Source: Sulfitobacter sp. HNIBRBA3233 (GTDB lineage: Bacteria > Pseudomonadota > Alphaproteobacteria > Rhodobacterales > Rhodobacteraceae). Taken from it: a stretch of 64,000 nt of DNA. The stretch spans positions 124,001 through 188,000 of the forward strand of contig NZ_JBEFLP010000001.1 in assembly GCF_040149665.1 (NCBI RefSeq). The letters run 5' to 3'. Within the stretch, counting starts at the first letter, position 1; each line of letters opens with the position of its first letter. Made by a program: the position numbers and the translations under genes. The notes below the pieces were generated by a model that was not told where the DNA came from, ran no database searches, and saw only the letters and a list, made by a program, of their open reading frames with translations. Of the stretch, positions 27,058-35,330 are shown piece by piece.

Positions 27058-27798
27058 ATGGCCGATACGATTGACACGCCACAGGGTCGCAGGCTGGCCT
27101 ATCACCGGACCGAGGGGCAGGGGCCCTGCGTGGTCTTTCTGGGCGGGCTGAAATCCGACATGGAAGGCACCAAGGCCGTGCATCTCGAGGCATGGGCCCG
27201 CGCGACGGGGCGGGCCTTTTTGCGGTTCGACTATTCGGGCCACGGCGAATCGTCGGGGCGGTTCGAAGATGGCTGTATCGGCGACTGGCACGAGGACACG
27301 CTGGCGGCCATCGACAGCCTGACCGACGGGCAGATCGTGCCGGTGGGATCCTCCATGGGCGGCTGGCAGGCGCTGCTTCTGGCGCGCGCGCGCCCCGAGC
27401 GGATCGCGGGCATGGTCACCATCGCAGCTGCCCCCGATTTTACCGAAAACGGGTGGTGGGCAGGCTTTGACGCGGACCAACGCGCGCGGCTGGAAAGGGA
27501 AGGCCGGGTCGAGCTGCCCTCGGACTATATGGAGCCCTACATCGTGACCAAGCGGATGATCGAGGACGGGCGCGAGCGGCTGGTGCTGCGCGCGCCGCTG
27601 GAGTTGCCGTTTCCGGTGCGCTGCCTGCAAGGCACGGCCGACACCGCCGTCAGCGTCGATGTGGCGACCGCGCTGCTGGCTCACGCACAGAGCCCCGACA
27701 TGCAGCTGCTTCTGGTCAAGGACGCGGACCACCGGTTTTCGGATGGCCCCTGTCTGTCGCTGATCGAGCGGGCGGTCGAAGAGGTTCTGGACGCGTGA
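27058..27798 (+). CDS. alpha/beta hydrolase (ABHD10-like serine hydrolase)
   Basis: This is a 246-residue hydrolase with a serine nucleophile elbow GSSMGG (Ser99) and a catalytic His225 in DADHRF; the acid is probably in the CLQGTADTAV loop. The motif VVFLGGLKSDMEGTKA near the start and FDYSGHGESSG are typical of the ABHD10/palmitoyl-thioesterase-like group. ATG 27058 follows AGGAGGGC. The stop overlaps the GTG start of the next hydrolase gene (GTGA), so two different esterase-like proteins are coupled. Confidence 0.83.
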   Translation: MADTIDTPQGRRLAYHRTEGQGPCVVFLGGLKSDMEGTKAVHLEAWARATGRAFLRFDYSGHGESSGRFEDGCIGDWHEDTLAAIDSLTDGQIVPVGSSMGGWQALLLARARPERIAGMVTIAAAPDFTENGWWAGFDADQRARLEREGRVELPSDYMEPYIVTKRMIEDGRERLVLRAPLELPFPVRCLQGTADTAVSVDVATALLAHAQSPDMQLLLVKDADHRFSDGPCLSLIERAVEEVLDA

Positions 27799-28775
27799 GC
27801 CGTGCGCGCAGATGGCCGGTGCGGATCATCCTCGCGCTGGTGCTGCTCGCAGGGGGGCTCTGGGCGTTTGGCCCCTACGAGCCTGCAGACCTGCGCACCG
27901 ATTTCGACGACAGCGTGCTGGACGGCGGCGTGTCCGCCTACCTCAGCTGGCGCGAGGCGCGGGTGCCGGATATCACGCCGGGCGTCGAAAAGCGGGTGGT
28001 CTGGGCCGACGGGCCCGAAACGGCGACCGAATGGGCGGTGGTCTACCTGCACGGCTTTTCGGCCAGCTCCGAAGAAATCCGCCCTGTCCCCGACCGCGTG
28101 GCCGAGGCGCTGGGCGCGAACCTGATCTATACGCGCCTGCGCGGCCACGGGCGCGGCGGCGATGCCATGGCCGAGGGCAGCGTTGCGGCGTGGATGGACG
28201 ACACCGCCGAAGCGCTGGCCATCGCGCGCCATATCTCGAACCGCACGCTGGTGATCTCGACCTCGACGGGCGGCACGCTGGCGGCGGCTGCGGCGCTTGA
28301 CGGGGCGCTGGCGGAGGACGTGGCGGGCATCGTGATGGTGTCGCCCAATTTCGCGATCAACAACCCGCTGGCCCCGCTGCTGACCTGGCCCGCGGCGCGG
28401 TACTGGTTGCCCGCGCTTGCCGGAGACCGGCGCAACTTCGAGCCGCTGAACGAGGCGCAGGCGCAGTACTGGACCACCGAATACCCCGCCGCTGCGGTAT
28501 TTCCGTTGGCCGCGCTGGTCCGCGCGGTGCGCCGGCTGGACCTGTCGCGCACGGATGTGCCGGTACTGTTCGTCTTTTCGGACGCGGACCGCGTGGTGGA
28601 TGCGCGCGCCACGCGGGCGGTCATGGATGACTGGGGCGGCGCGGTGGCGCGCTGGACGCCGCAGTTGACCGATGCGGACGATCCGTCGCGCCATGTGATC
28701 GCGGGCAACATCGTCTCGCCCGGGCAGACGGCGGCAACGGTGACCCGCATTCTGGACTGGGCGGGGGGCCTCTGA
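27795..28775 (+). CDS. membrane-anchored alpha/beta hydrolase
   Basis: This is a 326-residue protein with an N-terminal membrane helix (residues about 9-26, VRIILALVLLAGGLWAF), probably an uncleaved anchor with the enzyme outside. The hydrolase domain has HGFSASSEE and a nucleophile motif STSTGG (Ser157), a variant of GxSxG, and a downstream His in SRHVIAG. GTG start at 27795, overlapping the previous stop. Function could be an esterase or lipase; the substrate is unknown. Confidence 0.8.
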   Translation: MSRARRWPVRIILALVLLAGGLWAFGPYEPADLRTDFDDSVLDGGVSAYLSWREARVPDITPGVEKRVVWADGPETATEWAVVYLHGFSASSEEIRPVPDRVAEALGANLIYTRLRGHGRGGDAMAEGSVAAWMDDTAEALAIARHISNRTLVISTSTGGTLAAAAALDGALAEDVAGIVMVSPNFAINNPLAPLLTWPAARYWLPALAGDRRNFEPLNEAQAQYWTTEYPAAAVFPLAALVRAVRRLDLSRTDVPVLFVFSDADRVVDARATRAVMDDWGGAVARWTPQLTDADDPSRHVIAGNIVSPGQTAATVTRILDWAGGL

Positions 28776-28779
28776 GCTG

Positions 28780-29409
28780 ATGCGCAGCCCCCGCAGCATG
28801 TGGAGCCTCGAGACCTTCGGCCGCGTGCGCCTGTCGCGCCATTTCTACATGCGCGACTTCTTGATGAGCGAGATCAGCGCCTTCCACGCGGTGCCCAATG
28901 TGCCCGACCGACCCGCGCTGGCCATCGAACGGGGCCGCGCGTTCTGCGAGGCGCTGCTGGATCCGCTGGAAGAAACCTTTGGCCGCGTGGCCGTGCGGTC
29001 GGGATACCGCTCGGAAGCGCTGAACAGCTATGGCAACCGGAACGGGCTGAACTGCGCGCGCAGCGACAACCCGATCGAGTGTCACATCTGGGACATCCCG
29101 CAAAAGCCTGTCGCCGGTGCCTCGGTCGTGATCCCATGGTTCGCCGACCGCTACGCCGAAGGGCGCGACTGGCGCGATCTGGCGTGGTGGATCCATGACC
29201 ACCTGCCATATTCCGAGATGTGGTTTTTCCCCAGGCTCGCGGCGTTCAATCTGGTCTGGCGGCCGGACCCGCTGCGCACGATCTCGAGCTATATCGCGCC
29301 GCGCGGGATGTTGCTGCGCGCCGGCGATGATCCGGGGGAGAGTGCGCAGGCACGGGCGGCGCGCTACAGCGATTTTCCACCGTTTCGGGGCATCGCGTAC
29401 CCCTCCTGA
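28780..29409 (+). CDS. peptidase M15-like conserved protein
   Basis: This is a 209-residue protein conserved in Rhodobacterales as I remember it. The opening FGRVRLSRHFYMRDFLMSEI, the segment VRSGYRSEALNSYGN and the CHIWDIP box have the arrangement of Zn-dependent D,D-peptidases of the M15A fold. The later WWIHDHLPYSEMWFFP supplies another His pair. There is no signal peptide, so a cytoplasmic role or leaderless export is likely. It starts 4 bases after the previous gene stops and is probably in the same operon. Confidence 0.68.
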   Translation: MRSPRSMWSLETFGRVRLSRHFYMRDFLMSEISAFHAVPNVPDRPALAIERGRAFCEALLDPLEETFGRVAVRSGYRSEALNSYGNRNGLNCARSDNPIECHIWDIPQKPVAGASVVIPWFADRYAEGRDWRDLAWWIHDHLPYSEMWFFPRLAAFNLVWRPDPLRTISSYIAPRGMLLRAGDDPGESAQARAARYSDFPPFRGIAYPS

Positions 29410-29486
29410 GGCTGGCCCCTTGCGCCGCCGGGAGCGAGCGGGCATTGCTAGGCCAGTTTGGTGACAGTGCAAGAAGGGGCGACGCA

Positions 29487-30203
29487 ATGCGCGAGGCGTT
29501 GGTTATGCTTCCGGGAATGATGTGCGACGCGCGCCTCTTTGGTCCGCAGATCGCCGAGTTGTCGGCGGATACTGCCGTGATGGTCGCCCCCGTGACGCAG
29601 GGCGAGCGGATCGAGGAGATCGCCTCGTCGCTTCTGGACGTGCTGCCGAAGCGGTTTGCGCTGGCCGGTCTGTCGCTGGGCGGGATCGTCGCGATGGAGA
29701 TCCTGCGCCGCGCGCCCGACCGCGTCAGCCGCATCGCGCTGATCAACACCGGACCGCTGCCCGAGACACCGGCCATTGCCGCCGACCGCGAACCGCGGAT
29801 CGTCCGGGCGCGGGCGGGGCGGATGGACGAGGTGATGCAGGCGGAGTTTCCCGCGCAGTCGCTGGCCCCCGGTCCTTACCGGGGCGAGGTGCAGGAGCTG
29901 ATGATGGACATGGGCCGGACGCTGGGCGCAGAGGTTTTCATCCGCCAGTCGCGCGCCATGCAACGCCGCAAGGACCAGCAGGCGACCCTGCGCAAATGCA
30001 AGGTGCCCGCATTGGTGCTATGCGGTGCCTATGACACGATCTATCCGGTAAAGCGGCACGAGTTCATGGCCGAACTGATCCCCTACGCGCGGCTGGAGGT
30101 TCTGCAGGGCTCGGGCCATTTGCCGACGCTCGAGCAGCCCGGCGAGGTGACCGATGCGCTGCGCGCGTGGATGCGCCAGCCGATGATGCTGCAACAGGTC
30201 TGA
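29487..30203 (+). CDS. alpha/beta hydrolase
   Basis: This is a 238-residue soluble hydrolase with GLSLGG (Ser63) as nucleophile elbow and His211 in GSGHLPTLEQP; the start MREALVMLPGMMCDARLFG is typical of this compact family. ATG 29487 follows AAGAAGGGG at good distance. It is the third alpha/beta hydrolase in this 3-kb stretch. It converges with the DUF6151 gene, 5 bases between stops. The substrate is unknown. Confidence 0.82.
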   Translation: MREALVMLPGMMCDARLFGPQIAELSADTAVMVAPVTQGERIEEIASSLLDVLPKRFALAGLSLGGIVAMEILRRAPDRVSRIALINTGPLPETPAIAADREPRIVRARAGRMDEVMQAEFPAQSLAPGPYRGEVQELMMDMGRTLGAEVFIRQSRAMQRRKDQQATLRKCKVPALVLCGAYDTIYPVKRHEFMAELIPYARLEVLQGSGHLPTLEQPGEVTDALRAWMRQPMMLQQV

Positions 30204-30208
30204 GCTGT

Positions 30209-30778
30209 TCAGAGCGGCAGCGCTTCGCGTTCTTTGTAGGTCGGGACATAGACGTCCGAGACGGGCTTGCCGGTCTTGACGTCGAAGAAAGGCGTTTGTT
30301 TCCAGCGCCCTGATGCAAGCGCTTTGAGCGCGCGCCAGGATGTGCCGCCGTAGAGGCGCAGGCGCGAGGAGTGCTGCGAGCGCCCGTCGGGCAAACGGGT
30401 AAAGGCCTCCATCGCGACGGGGCCGATCGCATCGGTATTTTCCAGAATGTTCGTCATCACGCCGACGAGCGGAAACCTTGGTGTCGGCAGCATGGTGAAC
30501 ATCTGCACGCCGCAACACGATGCGCGCCAGCGCAACAGCGATGTCGGATTGAACGAGAAGGCCCGCAGCTTGTCCTGGCCCTGAAGGAAGCTGAGCTTGT
30601 CCGGTGTGGTCTGGTAGAGCTCGACCCCGGCATCGCCGGGATCGGTTCCAGTGGTATAAAGGACGGCAGACTGGCAGTAGCGGCAGTAGCACCGCACATG
30701 GTTGCCCGAGCGCGGCGTCGCACCGTGCAGCGTGCCCCTGATCTCTCCGCAGGCGCAGGAGAAAGGGACGTCCGCCAC
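30209..30778 (-). CDS. DUF6151 (GFA-like zinc-motif) protein
   Basis: This is a 189-residue cysteine-rich protein. The N-terminal CACG and the CYCRYC box are zinc-knot motifs like those of glutathione-dependent formaldehyde-activating (GFA) proteins, and ASCCGVQMF adds a further Cys pair. The order matches DUF6151. I chose GTG 30778 (MADVPFSCACGEIRG) because it gives the normal N-terminus; it lies 5 bases past the phaZ stop, so it is co-translated with phaZ. A role in PHA metabolism is not established. Confidence 0.78.
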   Translation of the reverse strand: MADVPFSCACGEIRGTLHGATPRSGNHVRCYCRYCQSAVLYTTGTDPGDAGVELYQTTPDKLSFLQGQDKLRAFSFNPTSLLRWRASCCGVQMFTMLPTPRFPLVGVMTNILENTDAIGPVAMEAFTRLPDGRSQHSSRLRLYGGTSWRALKALASGRWKQTPFFDVKTGKPVSDVYVPTYKEREALPL

Positions 30779-30783
30779 CGTAA

Positions 30784-32070
30784 TCAGGCCGCCGTGTTTT
30801 TGTTCGCCGGCTTTTTCTGGCGATAGCCGGGAGGTGTGGCGCTTTCGTTGTCGTCGATGAAATCGAGCACCAGAGGCCGGATATTGTTGCGCCAGCTCTT
30901 GCCGGCGAAGATGCCGTAATGTCCGGCGCCTTCCTCGACGTGGCTCGCCTTCTTGCTGTCGGGCAGGCCGGTGCACAGATCCAGTGCCGCGATGCACTGG
31001 CCGGGGGCGGTGATGTCGTCCTTGGTGCCCTCGACCGTCTTGACGGCGACTGTGGTGATCTTGCCGATATCGACCTTCTTGCCCGCGACGACGAATTCGT
31101 TGGCGGCGATTTCCGCCTTCTTGAAAATCCGGTCCACGGTGGTGAGGTAGAATTCGGCGGGCATGTCCATCACGGCGAGGTATTCGTCGTAGAACTTGTT
31201 GTGCTTGTCGTGCTCGTGCGCCTCGCCGGACATCACGCGCTGGATCTGGCCCATGAACGCGTCCCGGTGGGTGTCGATGTTCATCGAGATGAACGAGGAC
31301 AGCTGCAGCAGGCCCGGATAGACCTTGCGGCCGACGCCGTTGTATTTGAAGCCGACACGCTGGATCATCATCCGCTCAAGCTGGCCCATGGTGACGCGGT
31401 GGCCAAAATCGGTCACTTCGGTCGCGGCGGCGTTCGGGTCGATCGGCCCGCCGATCAGGGTCAGCGAACTTGGCTGCGCTTCGGGGTCTTCCTCGGCCAG
31501 GTATGCGGTAGCGGCCAGCGCCAGCGGTGCGGGCTGGCAAACGGCGATCACATGGGTGTTCGGCCCCAGATGGCGCATGTAGTCGACGAGGTAGAGGGTA
31601 TAATCCTCGACGTCGAATTTACCCGCGCTGACGGGGATGTCGCGCGCATTGTGCCAGTCGGTGATATAGAGATCGCAATCGGGCAAGAGGCTGATGACGG
31701 TCGAGCGCAGAAGCGTCGCGTAGTGGCCCGACATGGGCGCCACCAGCAGCACCTTGCGCTTGGGCGTCTCGCGGCCCTGCACGGTGAAATGGAGCAGGTC
31801 GCCGAAGGGACCGGCAAGTTCGACTTCTTCAACGACCGTGTGATCCAGACCGTCCTTGCCCGGCAGGGCGGGGATGTTCCACGCGGGCTTGACCACCATC
31901 CGGCTGAACGTGCGTTCGGTTACTTCGCCCCAAGCGCCCATCCACTGAAGCGCGGGGTTTGGAAACATGGAAAAAGCAGGGTAGGATGCCATGGCGAGCG
32001 CGGAAGCGCCGAGCCACTGATTAGTGTTTCGGACCGTTTCCATCATATCGTAGGATGCCATGTAACGCAT
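30784..32070 (-). CDS. phaZ: intracellular poly(3-hydroxybutyrate) depolymerase
   Basis: This 428-residue enzyme mobilises stored polyhydroxyalkanoate. It matches the long intracellular PhaZ family: MASYDMMETVRNTNQWLG start, APMSGHYATLLR, TDWHNARDIP and the active-site motif AVCQPAPLA with Cys178, the cysteine nucleophile of this family, then VEEGAGHYGIFAG. ATG 32070 has AGGAG nine bases upstream. It is divergent from phaC, so synthesis and breakdown genes share one 116-base control region. Confidence 0.92.
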   Translation of the reverse strand: MRYMASYDMMETVRNTNQWLGASALAMASYPAFSMFPNPALQWMGAWGEVTERTFSRMVVKPAWNIPALPGKDGLDHTVVEEVELAGPFGDLLHFTVQGRETPKRKVLLVAPMSGHYATLLRSTVISLLPDCDLYITDWHNARDIPVSAGKFDVEDYTLYLVDYMRHLGPNTHVIAVCQPAPLALAATAYLAEEDPEAQPSSLTLIGGPIDPNAAATEVTDFGHRVTMGQLERMMIQRVGFKYNGVGRKVYPGLLQLSSFISMNIDTHRDAFMGQIQRVMSGEAHEHDKHNKFYDEYLAVMDMPAEFYLTTVDRIFKKAEIAANEFVVAGKKVDIGKITTVAVKTVEGTKDDITAPGQCIAALDLCTGLPDSKKASHVEEGAGHYGIFAGKSWRNNIRPLVLDFIDDNESATPPGYRQKKPANKNTAA

Positions 32071-32149
32071 AGGGGAACTCCTGTAACCAAATTGCCCAGA
32101 ATAGCCGGGGCTTTCCGTCGCTGAACCCGAAAAAAGGCGACGAACAACA

Positions 32150-32166
32150 AATGCTGCAACTGCAAA
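32150..32166. promoter_or_regulatory. degenerate PhaR-type box between phaZ and phaC
   Basis: ATGCTGCAACTGCAAAC contains CTGC-N3-TGCA, close to but not matching the CTGC-N3-GCAG boxes found before phaP and phaR. It lies about 20 bases upstream of phaC. It may be a weaker PhaR site; the sequence alone does not settle this. Confidence 0.35.
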
Positions 32167-32186
32167 CATAGGACGGAAGACTTGAG

Positions 32187-33992
32187 ATGACAACTGAAAC
32201 CACGTCGAGCGATCAACCATCCGCAGAGTCCATGGCGAAATTGACGCAGAATTTGCAGAAGGTGGATGAGCTGCGTGAACGGTTGACCAAGGTGCTGACC
32301 AACCGCACGACGCACCAGCCGACACTGGACGCGCCGGGGCATGAATTGTTCACCCGCGCGGCGCAGGCCTACATGCACGAGGCCGTGCAGAACCCGGCCA
32401 AGTTGATCGAACATCAGTTGGAATACTGGACGAAATCCGTCACCCACTTTGTCGAGGCGCAGCAAGCGCTTGCGCGCGGCCCGCTGGCCGCCCCCGAGGA
32501 CCGGACGCCGACGGACCGGCGGTTTTCCAACCCGATGTGGGAACAGCACCCCTATTTCAACTTTGTAAAACAGCAGTATCTGATCAACGCCGAGGCGCTG
32601 CATCAGGCGGTCGAGGACGTCGAGGATATGGAGCCGCGCGAGAAGCAGCGGCTCAAGTACTTCTCGCGCCAGATCATCGACATGATGAGCCCGACAAATT
32701 TCCTGCCCACCAACCCCGACGCCTTGCAGCGGGCGATCGAGACGGACGGCGAAAGCCTTGTGAAGGGGCTGGAGAACCTGATTCGAGATCTCGAAGCCAA
32801 CGACGGCGAGATGGTCGTGCGGCTGGCCGACGAGGACGCCTTCGAGCTCGGGGGCAATATCGCCACCACACCCGGAAAGGTTGTGTTCCGCAACCGGATG
32901 CTGGAGCTGATCCAGTACAGCCCGACCACCGAAGAGGTGCACAAGACGCCGCTGCTGATCTTCCCGCCGTGGATCAACAAGTTCTACATTCTCGACCTGA
33001 AGGAGCAGAACTCGCTGGTGAAATGGATCACCGATCAGGGCTACACCCTGTTCATGGTGTCCTGGGTCAATCCCGACAGCACCTACCGCGACGTGGGCAT
33101 GGGCGACTATGTCGAGGACGGGTATCTGGCCGCGATCCGCGAGGTCAAGGAAATCACCGGGGAGAAACAGATCAACGCGGTCGGTTACTGCATTGCGGGC
33201 ACCACGCTGGCGATGACCCTGTCCTTGCTGAAAAAGCGCGGCGACAAGTCGGTCAAATCGGCGACCTTCTTTACCGCGCTGACCGATTTTTCGGATCAGG
33301 GCGAATTCCAGCCCTTCCTGACCGATGATTTCATCGACGGGATCGAGGCGGAGACGAAGGACAAGGGGATCTTGCCCTCGGTCATCATGGCGCGCACCTT
33401 CTCGTTCCTGCGCTCGAACGATCTGGTCTACGGGCCGGCGGTGAAATCCTACATGCTGGGCGAAACGCCGCCCGCGTTCGATCTGCTTTACTGGAACGGT
33501 GACGGATCGAACCTGCCGGCGAAGATGGCGATGGAGTACCTGCGCGGCCTGTGTCAGGGCAACAAGCTGGCCGATGGCGGTTACGACATTCTCGACCACC
33601 ACGCGACGCTGGACGATGTCGACATCCCGCTCTGTGCCATCGCCTGCGAGACCGACCATATCGCGCCGTGGAAGGACAGCTATCGCGGCATCCAGCAGAT
33701 GGGCAGCAAGGACAAGACCTTCATCATGACCGAATCCGGCCATATCGCGGGCATCGTGAACCCGCCCAGCAAGGGCAAATATGGCCATTACACCAACGAC
33801 GATCTGGACCTCGACCATGAGGCATGGCTTAAAGACGCCGAATTCACCAAGGGATCGTGGTGGCCGCGCTGGGAAACATGGCTGAAGAAGCGGTCGGGCA
33901 AGATGGTTCCCGCCCGGACCCCCGGCGATGACGGTCGCGAAATCCTGTGCGATTCACCGGGAACCTACGTGTCGGTGAAGGCAAGGGGCTGA
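32187..33992 (+). CDS. phaC: class I poly(3-hydroxyalkanoate) synthase
   Basis: This 601-residue enzyme polymerises (R)-3-hydroxyacyl-CoA, mainly 3-hydroxybutyryl-CoA, at the granule surface. The catalytic triad is visible: Cys335 in the lipase-like box GYCIAG, Asp490 in CETDHIAPW and His519 in SGHIAG. The long N-terminal region with NPMWEQHPYFNFVKQQYL is that of class I synthases, which need no PhaE/PhaR partner. ATG 32187 begins MTTETTSS. The phasin and regulator genes follow on the same strand. Confidence 0.95.
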   Translation: MTTETTSSDQPSAESMAKLTQNLQKVDELRERLTKVLTNRTTHQPTLDAPGHELFTRAAQAYMHEAVQNPAKLIEHQLEYWTKSVTHFVEAQQALARGPLAAPEDRTPTDRRFSNPMWEQHPYFNFVKQQYLINAEALHQAVEDVEDMEPREKQRLKYFSRQIIDMMSPTNFLPTNPDALQRAIETDGESLVKGLENLIRDLEANDGEMVVRLADEDAFELGGNIATTPGKVVFRNRMLELIQYSPTTEEVHKTPLLIFPPWINKFYILDLKEQNSLVKWITDQGYTLFMVSWVNPDSTYRDVGMGDYVEDGYLAAIREVKEITGEKQINAVGYCIAGTTLAMTLSLLKKRGDKSVKSATFFTALTDFSDQGEFQPFLTDDFIDGIEAETKDKGILPSVIMARTFSFLRSNDLVYGPAVKSYMLGETPPAFDLLYWNGDGSNLPAKMAMEYLRGLCQGNKLADGGYDILDHHATLDDVDIPLCAIACETDHIAPWKDSYRGIQQMGSKDKTFIMTESGHIAGIVNPPSKGKYGHYTNDDLDLDHEAWLKDAEFTKGSWWPRWETWLKKRSGKMVPARTPGDDGREILCDSPGTYVSVKARG

Positions 33993-34028
33993 TTCAGCGG
34001 CGCTTTCCGCTAGGTCACTTTTTCTGTG

Positions 34029-34039
34029 CTGCAGTGCAG
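34029..34039. promoter_or_regulatory. PhaR operator upstream of phaP
   Basis: CTGCAGTGCAG is an exact CTGC-N3-GCAG palindrome, flanked by TTCTG and CAGAA that extend the symmetry. It lies about 130 bases before the phasin ATG. In Paracoccus and Rhodobacter, PhaR represses phaP through TGC-rich sites of this form. Site seen; binding inferred. Confidence 0.7.
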
Positions 34040-34167
34040 AAAATACTTGAAATGCCGCGACGCAGCATCTATGTTGTTTGCAGACGCAGAAATGTGGATG
34101 AGCCACAGGGATGCGAACGAAATTCAACCGCTGTCAGAAGACGGCGGGCAATCGAAAGGATGTTACA

Positions 34168-34614
34168 ATGGCTACCAACACACCAGATATCACCGCGATG
34201 ATGAAAGACATGATGGGTGCATTCCCAGTCGACACATCCGCGATGCAGGCGTCGTTCAAGACAACCGCGACCCTGAACGAGAAACTGTCCGGCGTTGCAC
34301 TGAACGCAGTCGAGAAATCCACCGAGATCTCCTCGACATGGACAAAAGACACTGTCGCGAAGCTGCAGGAAATGTCGAAAGCCAAAGCCGAGCCAGCAGA
34401 TTACGCCAAGGCGATGACCGATTTCGCAACCGCCTATAGCGAATCCGCAGCCGAGCACATGGCCCAGTTCGCCGAAGTCGCGAAGAAGGTCCAGACCGAC
34501 ACCATCGAACTGATGATGGCAGCGGGCAAGGACATGACCGACGAAGCGACCGCCGCCATGAGCAAAGCGGGCGAAGACGTCAAAGCCGCCACCAAGAAAG
34601 CGGCTGCGAAGTAA
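34168..34614 (+). CDS. phaP: phasin (PHA granule coat protein)
   Basis: This 148-residue helical protein coats PHA granules and controls their size. It is rich in Ala, Lys, Glu and Met, with amphipathic helices (ITAMMKDMMGAFPVDTSAMQ, then LNEKLSGVALNAVEKSTEISS) typical of phasin_2 proteins, and ends in a Lys/Ala-rich tail. I chose ATG 34168, preceded by GAAAGGA. It lies between phaC and phaR, with a PhaR box upstream and a terminator downstream. Confidence 0.9.
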   Translation: MATNTPDITAMMKDMMGAFPVDTSAMQASFKTTATLNEKLSGVALNAVEKSTEISSTWTKDTVAKLQEMSKAKAEPADYAKAMTDFATAYSESAAEHMAQFAEVAKKVQTDTIELMMAAGKDMTDEATAAMSKAGEDVKAATKKAAAK

Positions 34615-34661
34615 GAGGATCGGCGAGACCATCGTGCCTTCCGTAAAGTAACGATTTTTCG

Positions 34662-34696
34662 AGGGCGGGCTGGAAACAGCTCGCCCTTTCTTTTTG
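34662..34696 (+). terminator. terminator after phaP
   Basis: AGGGCGGGCT (34662-34671) pairs with AGCTCGCCCT (34678-34687) with one G-U pair and a 6-nt loop, followed by TTCTTTTT. This Rho-independent form ends the phasin transcript before phaR's own promoter region. Confidence 0.75.
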
Positions 34697-34713
34697 GGAA
34701 AGGGGGGTCTAGG

Positions 34714-34724
34714 CTGCAATGCAG
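34714..34724. promoter_or_regulatory. PhaR operator upstream of phaR
   Basis: CTGCAATGCAG is an exact CTGC-N3-GCAG palindrome, and the next base pair on each side (G and C) keeps the symmetry. It ends 25 bases before the phaR TTG start, so it lies on the promoter or leader. Autorepression of phaR is known in relatives. Confidence 0.7.
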
Positions 34725-34749
34725 CACAAAGCTCCGGGGAGGACGACAG

Positions 34750-35322
34750 TTGGCTGAAACAGGCAAACCTCTGCTCATCAAACGGTATGCGAGCCGCAGG
34801 CTTTATAACACCGAGACCAGCGATTACGTGACGCTGGAGGATATCGCGGGTTTCATCCGCGATGGCCGCGAGGTGAAGATCGTCGATCTGAAATCAGGCG
34901 ACGACCTGACGCGTCAGTATCTGCTTCAGATCATTGCCGAACACGAAAGCCGTGGCGAAAGCGTGCTGCCGGTCGATGTGCTGAACGATCTGGTGCGCAG
35001 CTACATGACCGGAGGCGTCAGCGTTGTGCCCGAGTTCCTGCAACAAAGCTTTGCGATGCTGCGCGACGGACAGGTGAAAATGGTCGAGAACATGAACTCG
35101 ATGAACCCGCTGGCCAAGATGCCGGGGTTCGACGCGATGCAGGCGCAGCAACGGGCGTTCATGGACGCGATGACCGGCAAATGGGCCGCCGGTGCTGCCG
35201 CGGGCAAGCGCAGCGCCGCCGCGTCCTCAGATCCCGAACCGGAGGCCGACAGCGGCGAGGATCTGGATGCCATCAAGAAACAGCTCGCCGAACTTCAGGA
35301 CAAGCTGTCGAAGCTGAAGTAA
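34750..35322 (+). CDS. phaR: polyhydroxyalkanoate synthesis repressor PhaR
   Basis: This 190-residue repressor senses PHA: it binds DNA at TGC-rich sites, and is released by the polymer. The conserved N-terminal DNA-binding domain (LLIKRYASRRLYNTETSDYV, then LEDIAGFIRDGREVKI) is followed by the PHB-accumulation regulatory domain. The C-terminus is a short Lys/Glu helix (KKQLAELQDKLSKLK). The start is an unusual TTG (34750) after GGGGAGGA; it gives the expected N-terminus and no ATG is available before RYASRR. Confidence 0.92.
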   Translation: MAETGKPLLIKRYASRRLYNTETSDYVTLEDIAGFIRDGREVKIVDLKSGDDLTRQYLLQIIAEHESRGESVLPVDVLNDLVRSYMTGGVSVVPEFLQQSFAMLRDGQVKMVENMNSMNPLAKMPGFDAMQAQQRAFMDAMTGKWAAGAAAGKRSAAASSDPEPEADSGEDLDAIKKQLAELQDKLSKLK

Positions 35323-35330
35323 TCCCCCGG

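Noticed and set aside
32043-33818. 591-residue minus-strand frame opposite phaC
   Set aside because: PhaC on the plus strand has its full catalytic triad; the antisense frame has no domain.
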